Positions 47,106 to 60,310 are shown, counted from the first letter of the stretch. The stretch is 64,000 nt of DNA from Lumnitzera littorea (GCA_024138015.1 JAMXBB010000001.1:97325845-97389844); one strand, 5' to 3'. Numbers and translations: made by a program. Notes: generated by a model not told the origin, from the letters alone.

Positions 47106-50100
47106 GAAATGCTACTAAATATTAGGGATTGGATTTGTACTTGTCTCAAAATTATATATATTATGCATATGTTTTAGAAGTAGGATTTAATAAGATACTA
47201 TATAAACCATGACGATTAGCCATTTGATTTTGCAAATAACTAATTAAGAGCTTAATTCTTACAACAATCATTTGAACCTTTTCAAGTTGCTATTATTTTA
47301 TTACTTAAATGACATTATCTATTTTCTTTTATTTTTGTTTTCTTTTTTATATATTCAACTCATTACAAAATTATAATTAACCAACCAAATTTTCTTTAAT
47401 TCCTACTTATTTATCAGTAGTAAACCATAAACAATAATTACATTGAAAATACTACAAATATTTCAATCCTATCACATAAAATATTAGTAAATAGTAATAA
47501 TCATAGTGCTTGGTGTACCTTTCTTGCAATTAACATTATAAAAATAAATGTGGACTATTAAATGATTGGTTACTTAATCACTTACACTGAAACTAATAAT
47601 TTTTGTAGCACCGCTAATTATATAACTTTATACATTAAAGAAATCGAAGAATACTTGTATCCATATAACATTGCTCTTTGCAGAATACTTGTATCTATAT
47701 GATGTTGCTCTTTGCACCATACTTATTTTTTGGGACAATGTTACAATTCCAACTTGAACTATAGTCGGAAATTCAATTTACCACATGAATTTTTAATTTA
47801 TCTCGTACCCATGACGCAAAAAGTTTAAACTACGTAACAAATTCGAAAAATTGAATGTTCGAATAGTGTTGGTAGCATTGTCCCACATTTTTTTGTATTG
47901 TATTTTCATTTACAAAAATTCAATGTATCAATTTTATTTCTTTAAATTAATGATTTAATTTCAACTAATACATGTCACAATGAAAAAGTAAGAAATTATT
48001 CTTTTAGTTAAGAAGTGCGGGTATCCTTAATTTCCCTCTCCTCTCTCTTTCTAAAATTTTTGTGTATTGTGAGTCAGATAGACATTCTCAGTAAGCTTGC
48101 GGAGCATCTATATCATATTAGACACCCTGAAGCACAACTTTCCTGACAAGCACATCTTATGCACTTGAAATATTGTAGGAGTCAAGCTTTAGAATTAAGT
48201 AAAATAGTAAAGCATATAAGCGTTTAGCGCACAAACGACTTTTTTCGAATTTTGTACAAGTGCACGTAGCCAAGGAAATAATAAAAAACCTACCACAACA
48301 TTACACTGGACAAAAGATTAAATGGATATAATAAGGGAATTTTACTTTGTTCACCATTCATGTAATAAATATTACTGAGTTATTAATTGTTAAAAAATAT
48401 TATCAATTTATTAAACTAATCTCGTATCTTTAAAATACAATATAAATATCTCTAAGATACAACATGAATATTTGTTCCTATGTCAGATCATAAAGATGCA
48501 ACATATATTCAACTACATTAATATCTCATTATTAAGATATAACATGCATAGCATCTACTAAATACAAGATAATTATGATAAACAAAACATTAAATCGTAT
48601 ATATGAAATGCAATACATTTCTTATTTCTAATATTGCATTTTTCAAATGTAATTTAGGATTTGTATTTATATAATAATTTTCATCAAATTCGTATTTATA
48701 TAATTTTATTTAAAAATATAGTAGACCCATGCTTCACCCGATATAATCATGTCAGCGTTGTGTTCAGGGCCTAATAGCCCTTTCAAAGTGCTGTAAGAAT
48801 CGGATAATAAATCGACGCATATCCTACCTAGTTCATGGCAAACCTGCATCCTTATACCTTTCGCAATATGTAACTCTATGGTCGGGAAACTTTACTCATA
48901 TGTCTACTACATAAAGGTAACATGCAATGGGCAGGGACTAAAATAAATACCATGACGCCAAATTAAATTAGCATTACTATGATAAATAACATTACATGCC
49001 TGCTGGTATTGAGATGGTTTAATATTGCATAACTAAGTAATGTCACATTATTGAAATAATAACATATAACTAAAGATTAGTAAACTTGTTTGAATACCAT
49101 TAATATTTAATAATGTACTATTTGTATTATTGTCTTATCGAAACCAATTAGTATTATTAATCAATTTAATGTTAAACTAACCAAAATATTTTTAAAAAAA
49201 AACAAAACGATACCTTCATTAGCAATTACACAGTAGTTATTTCGTTCAAAGCGTCTTCGAAACTACTATTCAAATTTTATTATAATCAGAACTTAAAATA
49301 ATCACATGTCATCGTGAGACCGCAGTGTTTTGTGGCAACAAATAATGCGGAGAAGTCTCATAGATGACCACTAATAGTGATTAACCATACAGATTATACC
49401 CCGTTCGATCAAAAATAGATCAAGTAGACAATTTCTCGAAACCAGTGCATGAGCTTATATCTCACTCTCCGTCTACCGTTTTAATCCGTCGTAAACAGCT
49501 TAGCATCCTCTCGAATATTCGACTAAATTTTTTCCTTTTAAGTCCCCTCATTAAAAAAAAAAAAATGTAAATGGACAAAAGTACTTCACGACGCAAAATG
49601 ATTTGACTAAGGACACCCAAGGAGAACCATAGTTCCAGCAGTTGGACATGGAGATCAGCATCATACTAAGTAATCTTTGTTTCCCAGATGATTAATAATT
49701 TAATGACAGCAAATACTATTCCTTCCCAGCAAAAACAAACGACGCCAAGTTGGCCAAAAATCACAAGTACCAGAAATTCTCTGAAGCCATCTGGCAATAG
49801 TAGAAAAAGTCATTTGCTATTTGCTCTCCCAATGGGATAGACAAGGTCTAAATCTTCCCCAAATTGTAATGGGTAGAGTTATTGATATCAGATGGATTAA
49901 GAAAAAGGTTAGGTTCTAATCATAAACCACAAACGATTCATGTATATATGTTATAATCCAGAAACAATTCGTGTATATATTTCACAGAAACGTGAAATTA
50001 AAATAGGTGATAAAATAAATAAATAAAAATTTAGTTACCCCTAGGTTATTTCATGGACCTGCATACACAGCATGAACCATGAACCCTGAACCCGACATCT

Positions 50101-50640
50101 GCAGTTGGGACGGAAAAAAAAAAAAAAACAAAATACCGAACAGTTTGTAGATCCAAAGCTTGCGAGTCACCTCCAAAAAAAAGGGCTGGATAATCAGGCC
50201 CGGTCCAACACCACCTCAAAATTAAGTGCAGAAGAAGGGATGGGAGGAGAAATTAAGAGGGTAAGTGGGAAGGGAGGGAAGGGAAATAGAAAAATCATGG
50301 CTAAAGCATTGAAACCAAAGACCGAAAAGAGACTTAAGATGAGCTGTGTAGTCGTCTAAATTTAACAAAAGAAAGAGTAATAGCTGAAAAGAACAATCAA
50401 CCAGAGCTAGCAATGGAGTTTGTATCAGGGAAAATTTTATCAGAAATAGGTACCTACCACAAAAATCAGCCAGCAAAGCTGAAACTATTTCCAGGATATT
50501 CCTGACAAACACTTGCCTTACTCAACTTTGTATTTTCGTCTTTTGTTAAACTGGATATGGCCAACCTGCCTGTGTTTGACATGAAGCAATAGGCACAATT
50601 TCACACATCCCTGCAACTGTTTTCACTTCAATCCATGTGC
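47105..50640. other. AT-rich intergenic stretch
   Basis: No gene recognised. It contains the 34-bp duplication at 47649-47716 and a looser repeat at about 49930-49990 (catgtatatatgttataatc/cgtgtatatatttcacag). A plus-strand open stretch at 50105-50356 is Lys-rich and follows from A-runs; I do not regard it as a gene. Confidence 0.5.
47649..47716. repeat. 34-bp tandem duplication, two copies
   Basis: Units 47649-47682 and 47683-47716 both begin gaatacttgtat and end ttgctctttgca, with a few differences in the middle. Confidence 0.85.
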
Positions 50641-50649
50641 TTGTTACCT

Positions 50650-52023
50650 AACCAAAGTTCCTTCGAAGAAAAAAAAAAGAAAAAGGAAAAGGAAAAAAAA
50701 AAAAGAAGAAGGGGAAAAAAAGAAAGAAAAAAGACAAACCGGATAGAGTAAGGATGCAATTTACAGCACATCATGAGAAGTTAAGTGCGACCAATACATA
50801 ACTTCCTAGAAAACTTTAGTGACCATCTATATACCCTAAGAAACTTCTATTAAACTAATGATACCCTATGGAACATAAGCTCCTAGGCCACAGATCTCCA
50901 TTCGCTTACCTGTACTAGATAATAGAAACTTAAATTGCCCAATTGATATCAAGAAGCTTCAAGGGAAATCACCATGTGTCACCTGCATGTGTATGCAATT
51001 TGTAACATGCCAGCAACACCAATAAAAAATTTATCATCAAACAGACAAGCACATCTTGAAACAACCCACACCACATACTAAATTGATATTTTAAGCCTCA
51101 AAGCAACTGTGGTTGCAGCAAAGGAAAACAGTCAAGGGAGTCTCAAACTTCAGAAGAAAATTTCCTAACAGCCGATCCATTTCCTTTGAGTTAGAAGTAT
51201 GAAATAAAGAAATAATGATCTAGCAGATGATTGACATGAGATCACCAAGCACCTTCTTTTTTCAGTTTCAATAAGCATAAAGAAAAGTTCATTCAATGAC
51301 AACAACAAAAGGCAAGTATTTTCATATTTATAATGAGGAAGCTAGCAATAAAGGTAATAATCCAACATACATCAAGCAGCAAAAGAAGGTTGTTACAAGC
51401 ATTGCATCTCTGTCCACAGGAGAAGGGAGAATCCTGAAATAGTAATACCAAAAATCTCAGATACAATCTCCGATCAGTTCCACAGTGACCTGCAAAGATG
51501 AACAGAAACGTGTCCACATTTACGCATAGCCAATAACTGGCAAGAAAAATTTTGAGAACCATAAAGAACACAGCTATCTTCTAGAAAGATGTTGGATGCA
51601 GCTTGATTTCCGGGGCAAGGGACGAGCTGACAATCATAACTATCGCTAGACAGTTTCTGCTGCCGAAGACCAATTCGTCAGTACAAATCTCCATGGAGAT
51701 CCTGAAATCAAAGCATGATCAGTGTTCAATCAAAGTCTTCAATGCCAGTTCATATTTTATTTTCGAGAGTTTCTTCAGTTTGCCTCTAACGTGTCACAGG
51801 TCCAATGGATCACCAACACACGATAGAAACAGAAATGATTTGTCTCATTGGAAAACTCTAACAGGTCAGAGCAAATAAGGATCTGAATTAATTACGTAGC
51901 ATGTCATCCTGGAGACCTGGCCAGCCAATCAAATAAATGCGTATCAAGCTACATTTTATATTAATTTCACCATACATGGAGTAAAAAGAAGTGTTTATCA
52001 GTCCACTATACCAGAATTGAGCT
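50650..52023 (-). other. 3' flank of the IRR-like gene, probably spliced 3' UTR
   Basis: Downstream of the stop codon at 52024 the DNA stays less AT-rich than typical spacer. It contains plausible acceptor sites on the minus strand (tgatttcag ending 51702; a pyrimidine run at about 50670-50735) and a perfect 14-bp palindrome atctccatggagat at 51687-51700. No further coding exon was found. A long, alternatively spliced 3' UTR is a reasonable reading but is not proved by the sequence. Confidence 0.35.
50665..50738. repeat. Purine-only tract (A/G)
   Basis: More than 60 bases of A and G only (pyrimidines on the minus strand). It could serve as a polypyrimidine tract of a 3' UTR intron or be simple low-complexity DNA. 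Confidence 0.7.
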
Positions 52024-55000
52024 CTAGATGCCTGTATTCTGCCACCTGTCATCATTAATCTTTTCCAAAACCATTGGTTGATCACCATCACCTCTCAGTA
52101 GCTGCAATTCCATATCCATATCTTGTTGGGTTTTACCTTTGTCCCCCTTCATTTCAGCTGTTACGTGATTATCTTGCTTTAGAGCCATCTTCCCATCACC
52201 TCCATTATCTGGCATCTCAATACCATTTTCAATTGCATCCAAATAACCATTGGAAAGCCCCACTTTTCCATCTCTTTTAGCTTTCCTTTCACTACATCCA
52301 TTTTCTTCATCCCCTGAAGAATTTGATCTTGAGTGCTTTTCCTTTTCTGATTTACCTCTCTTGTGGCGCACCTTTTCTTTGTCAAAATCAGCTTCTACTG
52401 ATCTTGATCTGGACCTCCTTCTGGATGAACTCCTATGTTTATCTCTAGCTCCATCCAGTTCATCACCAGACTGGTACCTGTGTTCTTTAGACTTTGACCC
52501 TGATTGGTTTCTTCTTTTTGATTTCATTTCCTCTGATCTACTTGACATTCCTTCTCCTCGATGCCATCTCTCTGTGGAGTTAGACCGCGAGCGTCTTCTA
52601 TCACTGTGTTTTGACTTATGCTTGCCATTTTCTGACTTATCCTTGAAGTAACGCTTACCTTCCAAGGATCTTGACCTGGACCGTCGTTGAACATGAGATC
52701 TATCACCTCTCTTTTCCTTTGATTTTCGTCTAGAGCTATCCTCAACTCCAACAGACCTGGACCTTGATCTACTGTAATGTCTTGATTTTTCTTTTTTAAC
52801 TGCATCAACTTCTTCATGAGATCCTGACCTAGCTTCAATAGATTTTGACCTTGACCGCCTTCCACCTTCTGGTTTCTTGACATCTGAACTTCCAGGGGTT
52901 GAGCTTCTTTTGTGACCCCTATCTTCTGCAGATGATGACCTGGACCATCTTCTAGCATGCCCCCGTCTTTCCACTTCAATTTCCTCTTTCTTTTCATTGG
53001 AGTGGTGTTTCCCTTCAGCAGATTTCAACCCTATGCTCTTCTTATGTTCTAATTCATCTTCATCATTCCTTTTGTGAGATCTATTTTCTCGACGATGTAC
53101 TGGTGATCTAGAGTCAGTGCGTGATGATTTATGAGAACCTTCATAGCGACGCCTAGGTGACCTGGAATCATCTCGATATGTTTTCCTTGCTCGAGGGCTA
53201 ATACTCCGGCTCCTGTTTCTTCGAGATTTAGATGAATAATAATCATAAGATCTATACATATCATGCCTCCTACTCCTGTCATTACCATGACCAGCTTCTC
53301 TATCTCTACGCAACCGCCGTTCATCATCATAGCTAGAATAATGCCGAGATCTTATAGGAGACCTAGATCTATGTTCCCGACGGCGCCATGGTGGAGGAGA
53401 GCGAGTAGGAGATCTCCGCCTTCGCCTATAACTAACGGGTGATCTAGATTTGGATTTTGACCTTGCTCGGGGAGGTGATGGTGATCTGCAGAAGATGCAG
53501 TTAATTATCCAGTATGTGTAAATAGGTAGTTGAGGATAACATGAATAAAATCGTAATATGTACTAACATGAATATAATCTTATATCAGTTTTCCCAGATC
53601 AAAGTCATCTCTAAGTGGCAAGAACCAACAAAATATCCCAAGGCAGCAAAGATGGAAAAAGATCTAAGTAACAAGTGTGCCATTTATAAAAGTGAAGAAA
53701 ACAAGTATTCAGAGTAAACAAACCTTTACATCAGAACCAGCTGTAAGGACATGGCAAGGTTATATAATATACTGGACTTAACATGTTTGGTTAATGGACT
53801 TAACATGCTTGGACTAACTTTTTTTTACTGATACTGCACAGTTTGTACGAGCCAAAAGGAGAAAGCTCAAAACCTGAATTAATTAATAGCCTGAATTAAC
53901 AGGACAGACCTTCAAATTCAAACAAAAAGCCACACCTCTGGATAGAAAAAAGTGTCCTCGATGGACATTGTACTGATCCTTGTGTGGAAGGAAGGGAAGA
54001 GGGAAATGGAGCAAATAGGAAGTCAGATATTCCGGTGAAGCCCATAAAATATGATGACTCGAATTTGTGCTATAGTGTATAACTTTAAAAATAATAATAA
54101 TAATAAATGTCAAACCACTCAACAAAATTCACACATGACAACACATCAGTTAAATGTAGCTTGTACTACACAGCTACCTCTATTTTGAATCAATGGGAGC
54201 ATGCATTAAAATTTTTGAGCATTAACAAATACACCAACCCTTTGGAGTTCTCTTGGTTGGACTTACTAGTAATGTATAAATAATTAGTCAAATTCAGTGG
54301 AGAATACATAGACTATCTGCATTCAAATGGCAATGATGGTTCAATTGCTTCTTGATGCATATACCAACAGGAAAAAATTTTAATGATTAAACAAGCCCCA
54401 AACAAGTATCAAAACACATAAATGGGTATTCTAGACACCATTAAAATGAACATATTAAAACTTCCTCCACATTCTTTTATAATCCCAATCTAGGATCATT
54501 ACCCATATTTTCCTATACCAAGGTCCACTTATTGCCCAAAACCCCACACATATTTTAAAGGCTCTTAATATTTGATGCCCTAGTAACAATTATTCAAAAC
54601 ATCAAAGAATGATCCTCTTGCTCTGTTGTTGTACATATGCCAACGAAAAAAATAAAATAAACCAATGTAAGAGTGTAAAAGTGTTATTGGATCGCAAAAT
54701 TTCCTTTTTGTTTTCTTTTGGGTTATCATCGAAGAAAGGACAAAGATAGAGACCAGGCTTTGTTATAGAAGGTGCAAATAAAATAGTAAAATCACACAAT
54801 ATAAGGGACTTCACGATAAAAAAAAACCACATGCTCTCTATTCCCTCCTCCAAACCACCACCACAAACAAAAAACCAACCAAAAAAATAAAAGAAGAACC
54901 TCAAGTGAAACTCATGACATTGCACACAGAAGACATCCCAGATCAACATATCTCGCACCTTATTTCCCTGTTAAACTTGAAAATTATGCGAGATACTCCC

Positions 55001-57660
55001 TCCAGTTTAACAGAAGTCCATCCTAATTATCAAAACTTTTATTTCAATAATTCAGTTGCCATACCACAAACAAAGCTTCATGCAGATCTGCATAATATCT
55101 TTATCCTTTCCCCTAAAAATTCAGAATTGGAACTACTCAAATTTCACCACATTCAAGATTCCTTTTCTTCTTCTTTCATTCAAATATTTATATGAAGTGA
55201 TCCTTTTTTTCATATAGAAAGAGCAACAGATGGCATTCTTATATGGTCTTTCAATTGCATGTAATTTTGACCTATAAACAAAGCATCATCATTATTCAAT
55301 GTTTGATGAGTCAAAATGCAATACCTAGATTTTGTGGGAGCTTCTGTCTCTTCAGTTACAACTCCATCAGCTTTCAGCTTTTTACTTATTTCAGCTGCTC
55401 GTGCTGCAGCTAACTCAGCCGCTGACTTCATTGATGCAGCTCTATTAGCTGCCTGTTGTGCAGTCAGGGTTTGTTGCATCAGCAAAGCCTGTTGAAATTG
55501 CATCTGTTGCATGGCAACAGCTTGCTGCATCATCATGGGTAGAGAGGAAGAAGCCAGAGATGAATTCAGTGTAGCTGGTTTTGCAGGTAGTGATTTTACC
55601 ATCTCAACATTCAGCGGACGTCCCCCAACGTCCATGTTATTTAATGCCAGAGCAGCAGTTGCTTCTTCAGGTTTTGAATATTCTATGTAAGCAAAATGTT
55701 TTGAATCAGATATGGTACATTCAACAACAGTACCACAAAATCCAAAAAGTTGTTTCAATTGCTCCACAGTCAAAAGTGGACTGAGGTTGCTAACTTGTAG
55801 TGTCCGCTTCAGCGCATCACCCTTGACTTCTTTGTCTGATGAACCTAAAAATCAAGGATAACATACTTAACCCACCTAACATATGGCATACAGCAAAGCT
55901 ATCAAGAAAGCCAATGCATCAAAAACATGTAGTATATGCTGCAGATCAAAGGAATTGAAAAGAGAAGGAGGAGGAGAGGGGGGAGGGGATGGCCAGACCA
56001 GATGATTCTTTGCCTGACTGGTTATGTGCTTGAACCTGGGCTGCATGTGCTTGAAGTGCTTGTGCAGCAACAATGGCTTGAGCAGCAGCCATTGCGGCAG
56101 CTGAAGGAGCCATAGGTGCTTGGCTGAGGGTTCCCATACTTGTTGTTGCAGCTAATGCAGTCATGAGCAAATTATGGGGTGGATGGTTCAACTTGCAATC
56201 AGTTTTAGGACATCTACCACTGATGTACTCTCGACAGATCTCCCCAAGTGAGGCTCCAACTCCCGGCAGAATAGCACCTCCTGAAGCACCAGATATGATG
56301 CCAGGGATCATTCCCATCAGACCAGGAAATGCCCCTGAAACTGAACCAGTGTAATTAGGCATGTTGGGCATTGTTTGGTTCACTAGACTAGGATATGTGG
56401 ATGCAGGAGCCACACCAAGTAATCCTCCAGTTGAAGTACCTGCATGAGAAGTAATGATTAGCTTCAAAATATACACTTAAATACTCAGAGCAACTGATAG
56501 AGCAACCTTTGTGAGAATTGATCACAGGAGTGTATTAACCATTAGTTCATTCACAGATGAGGGTTAGCTTTCAAAGAACAATGGATCACCCATCATTTCC
56601 CATGGATTGCTTTTTGTGTTGTATCACAAGTCTTAATACATTAAACCAATAACAATTCCCAGCAATTATTACACCCAAGAAAAGCCAGTAAAGCCATGAT
56701 CCAAACAACTATTAAGCCCAATGACACCCAAGTAGATGAGAAGTGAACTCTTCATTCACCGAGAATTTTTGTGACCCAAGTGCTGCATAGTATTTGGAAT
56801 GCCAGCCTAAGCAACTATGAACCATGGTGGTATGGTTACCAAATGCTATTCCAGGACATGCTTTCATATTGTGGTTGGAAATTCATCATTTGTTATACAC
56901 ATTGGATCAATTGAAACCATAAAGGCTATAGAACTACATGGGCCATGAATATGACATGAGGAAAGTCTAACACAGAAGACAGTCTATCACATTATGGTAG
57001 ACTCAAATGTCAACAGGGAAATCTACGTAGTTGTAGCATAGCCTGGTGTGAAAGGACATAACAACAAAGCTATAAAATTTCCAAGACAACCATATATATG
57101 CATCAAATTCAAAGAATACAAAGATCTGTACCTCCACTGAAGAACACAGGGAAAGGACTACCCGAAATTTGCTTCCCATTACAGTCGATGTGCACCATAT
57201 AGTTTCCTCTTTTCGGCACCACATAAGTAACTGTGTAAGTCCCATCCCTCATATCCTTCACAATTCCTTCCTGCTCCGACCCTCCAACTCCCACGCCAGG
57301 CACAACCTTCACCTTAATCTGGGAGCCCCCACTGGTCACCTTCCTTCCATCAGCATCCTTCGTGACAATCACAAAAGAAGATGGGGAACATGCTGTTCCA
57401 CCAGCTATTCCAACACCAGCAGCCGTACATTTGACAGGATCAACTGGTCCGATTGGCTTGTTTGCCAAGTTCTCAGCTTCCTCAGACTCGCTATCCGAAG
57501 AAGCCACCTCCTTTGGATGGGTCATGTCAACATCCTTGAATGTTGCTTCAAATGCAGCTTTGGCAGCAGCTGCCTTATCAGCTTCGCTCTTCAGCTTAGC
57601 CTCTTCAGCTTGTTTCATCCATATAGGTTTCCCAAGCAAGTTATTGTTACGATCAGCCAT
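52024..57660 (-). CDS. IRR: RRM, CCCH-finger and RS-domain RNA-binding protein, IRR type (exons 57132-57660, 55999-56439, 55325-55844, 52024-53485)
   Basis: The four coding exons join in frame to 983 residues, close to what I recall for Arabidopsis IRR (At3g23900). Order: MADRNNNL N-terminus with a charged, Ala-rich helix; filamin-type Ig-like repeat at about 76-173; a Gly/Pro/Met-rich linker; a CCCH finger at about 245-262 (C-x7-C-x4-C-x3-H); an Ala/Gln-rich segment; an RRM at about 338-408 (RNP2-like LQVSNL, RNP1-like KHFAYIEY); a Met/Gln-rich segment; then a long RS domain from about 497, and an acidic tail. Junction phases are 1, 1 and 2, all GT-AG. In Arabidopsis the protein controls splicing of defence transcripts, including that of the kinase CPK28. 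Seen: all domains and intact frames. Inferred: nuclear location and immune role in this species. I see no disabling change. Confidence 0.93.
53486..55324 (-). other. Third coding intron of the IRR-like gene (1839 bp)
   Basis: Donor AG|GTATTG (55324), acceptor tctgcag (ending 53486). It splits the Arg codon just before the RS domain. No transposon is visible inside; an (AAT)n run lies near 54090-54105. Retention would add a short unrelated tail and remove the whole RS domain (stop about 40 codons on). Confidence 0.85.
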
Positions 57661-58125
57661 CAATATCCTCACTACAAAAAAAAAAAAGAGAGAAGAAAAC
57701 GGACAAAAAACACATAAATACACCAAATAAACTAAAGTACTAACAAATCCTAATTATCTCAATAAATTCGTGAAGTTACACGAAAACATAAAACCAAATC
57801 CCAATTAACTAAAAGAAACTATTAACACATACGAAATAACAAGATCGAACCCTAATTAACACAATGATGTTGCCCGCTAGAAGCAAAATCAAACATTAAT
57901 TCCTCATAAAGACGCTTATAGTGCCAAATTAGAGTTCATTTCCGTTCAATGGTTCACAAACCCCTAAATGTTCTACCTCTATATTCGATAGGAAGCCAGG
58001 AACTGCAGTTAATTGAGGTCAGAAAATGAACCCAAAAGGAATTTGAATGGCAGCCAATTTTTTCAGAGGAAGCAAACGGGAATTAGGGTTTAGGTTTTTA
58101 CGAGGGAAAAAAAGAGAAGAAGAAG

Positions 58126-58210
<85 letters not shown>

Positions 58211-58265
58211 CTGAGAGTGGCGGGCAACGAGAGGCGGATGGAGAGGTTTAGTGTTGAAAAGAGAA
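57661..58265 (-). promoter_or_regulatory. 5' UTR of the IRR-like gene with a leader intron (57672-58210)
   Basis: Just upstream of the ATG at 57660 is a strong acceptor, a T-run then gtag, ending at 57672. A matching donor, CTCAG|GTACTC, has its first intron base at 58210. This predicts a leader exon of about 50 bases ending at 58211 and an 11-base UTR piece before the ATG. The intron starts directly with a long CT repeat and contains a telo-box-like aaaccctaa at about 58084-58092. Confidence 0.65.
58127..58207. repeat. (GA)n / (CT)n microsatellite, about 80 bases
   Basis: GA dinucleotides interrupted only by two T substitutions (58141 and 58173). In gene orientation it is a CT tract beginning three bases into the predicted leader intron. 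Confidence 0.9.
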
Positions 58266-58290
58266 GAAGAACAGAAGAGCGAGACAAAAG

Positions 58291-58298
58291 CCTTTTAT
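58291..58298 (-). promoter_or_regulatory. TATA-box candidate of the IRR-like gene
   Basis: ATAAAAGG on the minus strand lies about 30 bases upstream of a purine/pyrimidine-rich leader. The distance to the predicted leader-exon end (58211) is about 80 bases. Assignment is by position and consensus only. Confidence 0.4.
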
Positions 58299-58399
58299 GA
58301 TGGGAATGGATATTTTGTTCCTGAAGATTGGGCCCAAACTGACTGGATATATGCATTTGCTTTACTGGGCATAACACCAACATGCACGGATAGCCCTAT

Positions 58400-58975
58400 C
58401 TAATTGATTATTCTTCCTCGTCCGGTCGTCCTCTAACATACTCAAACCCTGAAAACGTGCTCTTATTTCTACAAATTTGCACATATATCCCGACCGCCAC
58501 TAACCCCTAACTCGAGTTTTGTTCCTCAATGGCATGAAACTTGCTACACGAGTAGCTAACAGGCCCGACACACTCCTTCGGTCCATGTATTATGCGTTAA
58601 CATTAGTTTCTATATTGTTCAATCACTTTACACGTTAATTTAATATTTACCTCCTTTTCTTTATTTGTACTCGCTCTCTCCATCTTTCTTTCTTTCTTTT
58701 ACTGTTGTTATCAATTAGTGTTTCTCTCCACTACGAATCTAATGTGATTTTGTGTTCTTTTGCAAGGTGAAAGGGAAAGTGCCTATGTTAAGTAAACCAA
58801 AACTCCAATATTTCTACTATTATAATTAGGGATACTTTCCTCTCTCTTCTTTCTATTTTCTTTTGTAGCTGTGTATAATTCAATTATAGATCTATTCATC
58901 TATTATGATTTTAGTTACATCTCTAAAGATTGTTTACAAACTATAATAGATTTGTATTAGACAACTACTTATGCA
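58400..58975. repeat. Intergenic stretch, probably including the LTR of the neighbouring chromovirus
   Basis: No gene is seen. The minus-strand reading from about 58960 (tgtctaatacaaatctatta) lies directly after the chromodomain stop codon, where a 3' LTR should start. It contains an acagctacaaaagaaaatag stretch resembling the transcribed part of short chromovirus LTRs. The second LTR is not in the window, so this is unproved. Confidence 0.35.
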
Positions 58976-58979
58976 ATTT

Positions 58980-60310
58980 CTAAGCTATTTTTGCTCTATC
59001 TTGAAAAACCTTGTCCATAAGGTTAAAATCTAAGTTTGTAGTCCGAAATTGTTCATAATCTTCCCATAGTGTCTCTTCTATCAGTAACCCTGACCACTGA
59101 ACCAAGAGTTGTTTCATGGTAGACCCATTCCATACAACCTCTCGAGAACTCGGAATTGCTAGAGGCACCAATAAAGGATGACTTGCTATTGTTTCCAATG
59201 GCAAGTCTAAAGAGGGTTCATCCGATCTATATGCTTTCTTTAGGATAGATATATGAAAAACATTATGTATCTTACAATTTGTTGCCAACTCCACCTCATA
59301 AGCACAAGACCCTATTTTTCTAATCACCTTATAAGGTCCATAGTATCTCTTAGCCAACTTATAAAAAGATTGGTTAAACAAGAAAATTTGCCTATAAGGT
59401 TATAACCTTACATAAACAATGAGTTCTAGAAACAATTCCATATTTGTCGTATGTTTATTTGCAAACTCCTTCATTCTTTGTTGAGCCTTAAGTAACTATT
59501 CCTTTAAAAGCTTTAGAGCTACATCTCCAACTTGTAATTCTATGTCAATTGATCAAGTTTTGAGGAACCATAAACATATGATGCAATGGTTGAAGGTGGT
59601 CTTCCATATACTACTTCAAAAGGAGAAGTTTTGGCCCCTTCATGATTTGATGTGTTATAGGCATATTTTACCAACTTAGGATGCTCCATTTTACATCCCC
59701 TCAAATAGTGTTGTACAATTTAATTAAGGACCCATGTTTGTCCATCAAATTGAGGGTGATATGCACTAGAAAATGCTAGTTTTGTTCCACTTAATTGAAA
59801 GAGTTCCTTCCAAAAAATGACTCACACAAATAGAGTTCTTATCTAACATAATTGTCCTAGGAAATTCATGCAACTTTACCACCATGTGTACCAATAAGAG
59901 GTAACCTTTATTGCATTAAAATGCAATTTCAAAGCACCCAAATGACAATTTGTAAACAATTTATTCACTACTATTAAAATAATTGGATAAGTTTTGGACT
60001 TAGGCAAACAAGCAATAAAGTCCATACTTATATCTTCTCAAATTCTATCTAGTATTAGTAATGGTGCGAATAATCTAGTAGGAGATCTTGTCAAATATTT
60101 AATTTGCCGACATACTTGATAAGATTCCCCAAAATCCTCTACTTACCTCCTCATTCCTTCCCAACAAAATTCAGTAGATAGCATCTTATATGTTCTAAGA
60201 ACACCAAAATATCCTACTAAAGGTAAAGCATGAAATTTAGATAACAATTAAGGAATGCAAGTAGACTAAGGCACCAAAAACGGTCTATAGTTATAAAATA
60301 ATAGGCTATT
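58980..60310 (-). pseudogene. Chromovirus pol remnant: integrase with C-terminal chromodomain
   Basis: Read across frameshifts, the minus strand shows Ile-Ser-Met-Asp-Phe-Ile (first catalytic Asp region, about 60025) and Ser-Ser-Ala-Tyr-His-Pro-Gln-Phe-Asp-Gly-Gln-Thr (about 59760). Further on are Leu-Arg-Gly-Cys-Lys and Ala-Tyr-Asn-Thr. The last 133 codons (59381-58980) are open and contain Tyr-Tyr-Gly-Pro-Tyr-Lys-Val-Ile, Val-Phe-His-Ile-Ser-x-Leu-Lys, then a chromodomain with Leu-Val-Gln-Trp-Ser-Gly-Leu and Glu-x-Thr-Leu-Trp-Glu-Asp. Chromodomains in these elements direct integration to marked chromatin. The copy is broken by several stops upstream. Confidence 0.8.

Noticed and set aside
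50105..50359. 84-codon Lys-rich open stretch
   Set aside because: It arises from A-runs and purine-rich DNA; no homologue is recognised and no gene signals surround it.
52250..52997. Open stretches on both strands overlapping the RS-domain exon
   Set aside because: They are alternative frames of the Arg/Ser-rich coding sequence of the IRR-like gene.
54602..54958. 118-codon minus-strand open stretch inside the third intron
   Set aside because: It is not in frame with the flanking exons, has no recognised domain and is interrupted relative to any plausible exon junction.
57169..57730. Plus-strand open stretches of 182 and 122 codons
   Set aside because: They are complements of the first coding exon of the IRR-like gene on the minus strand.
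58090..58383. Open stretch with a long Ser-Leu repeat
   Set aside because: It is the translation of the CT microsatellite in the leader intron.
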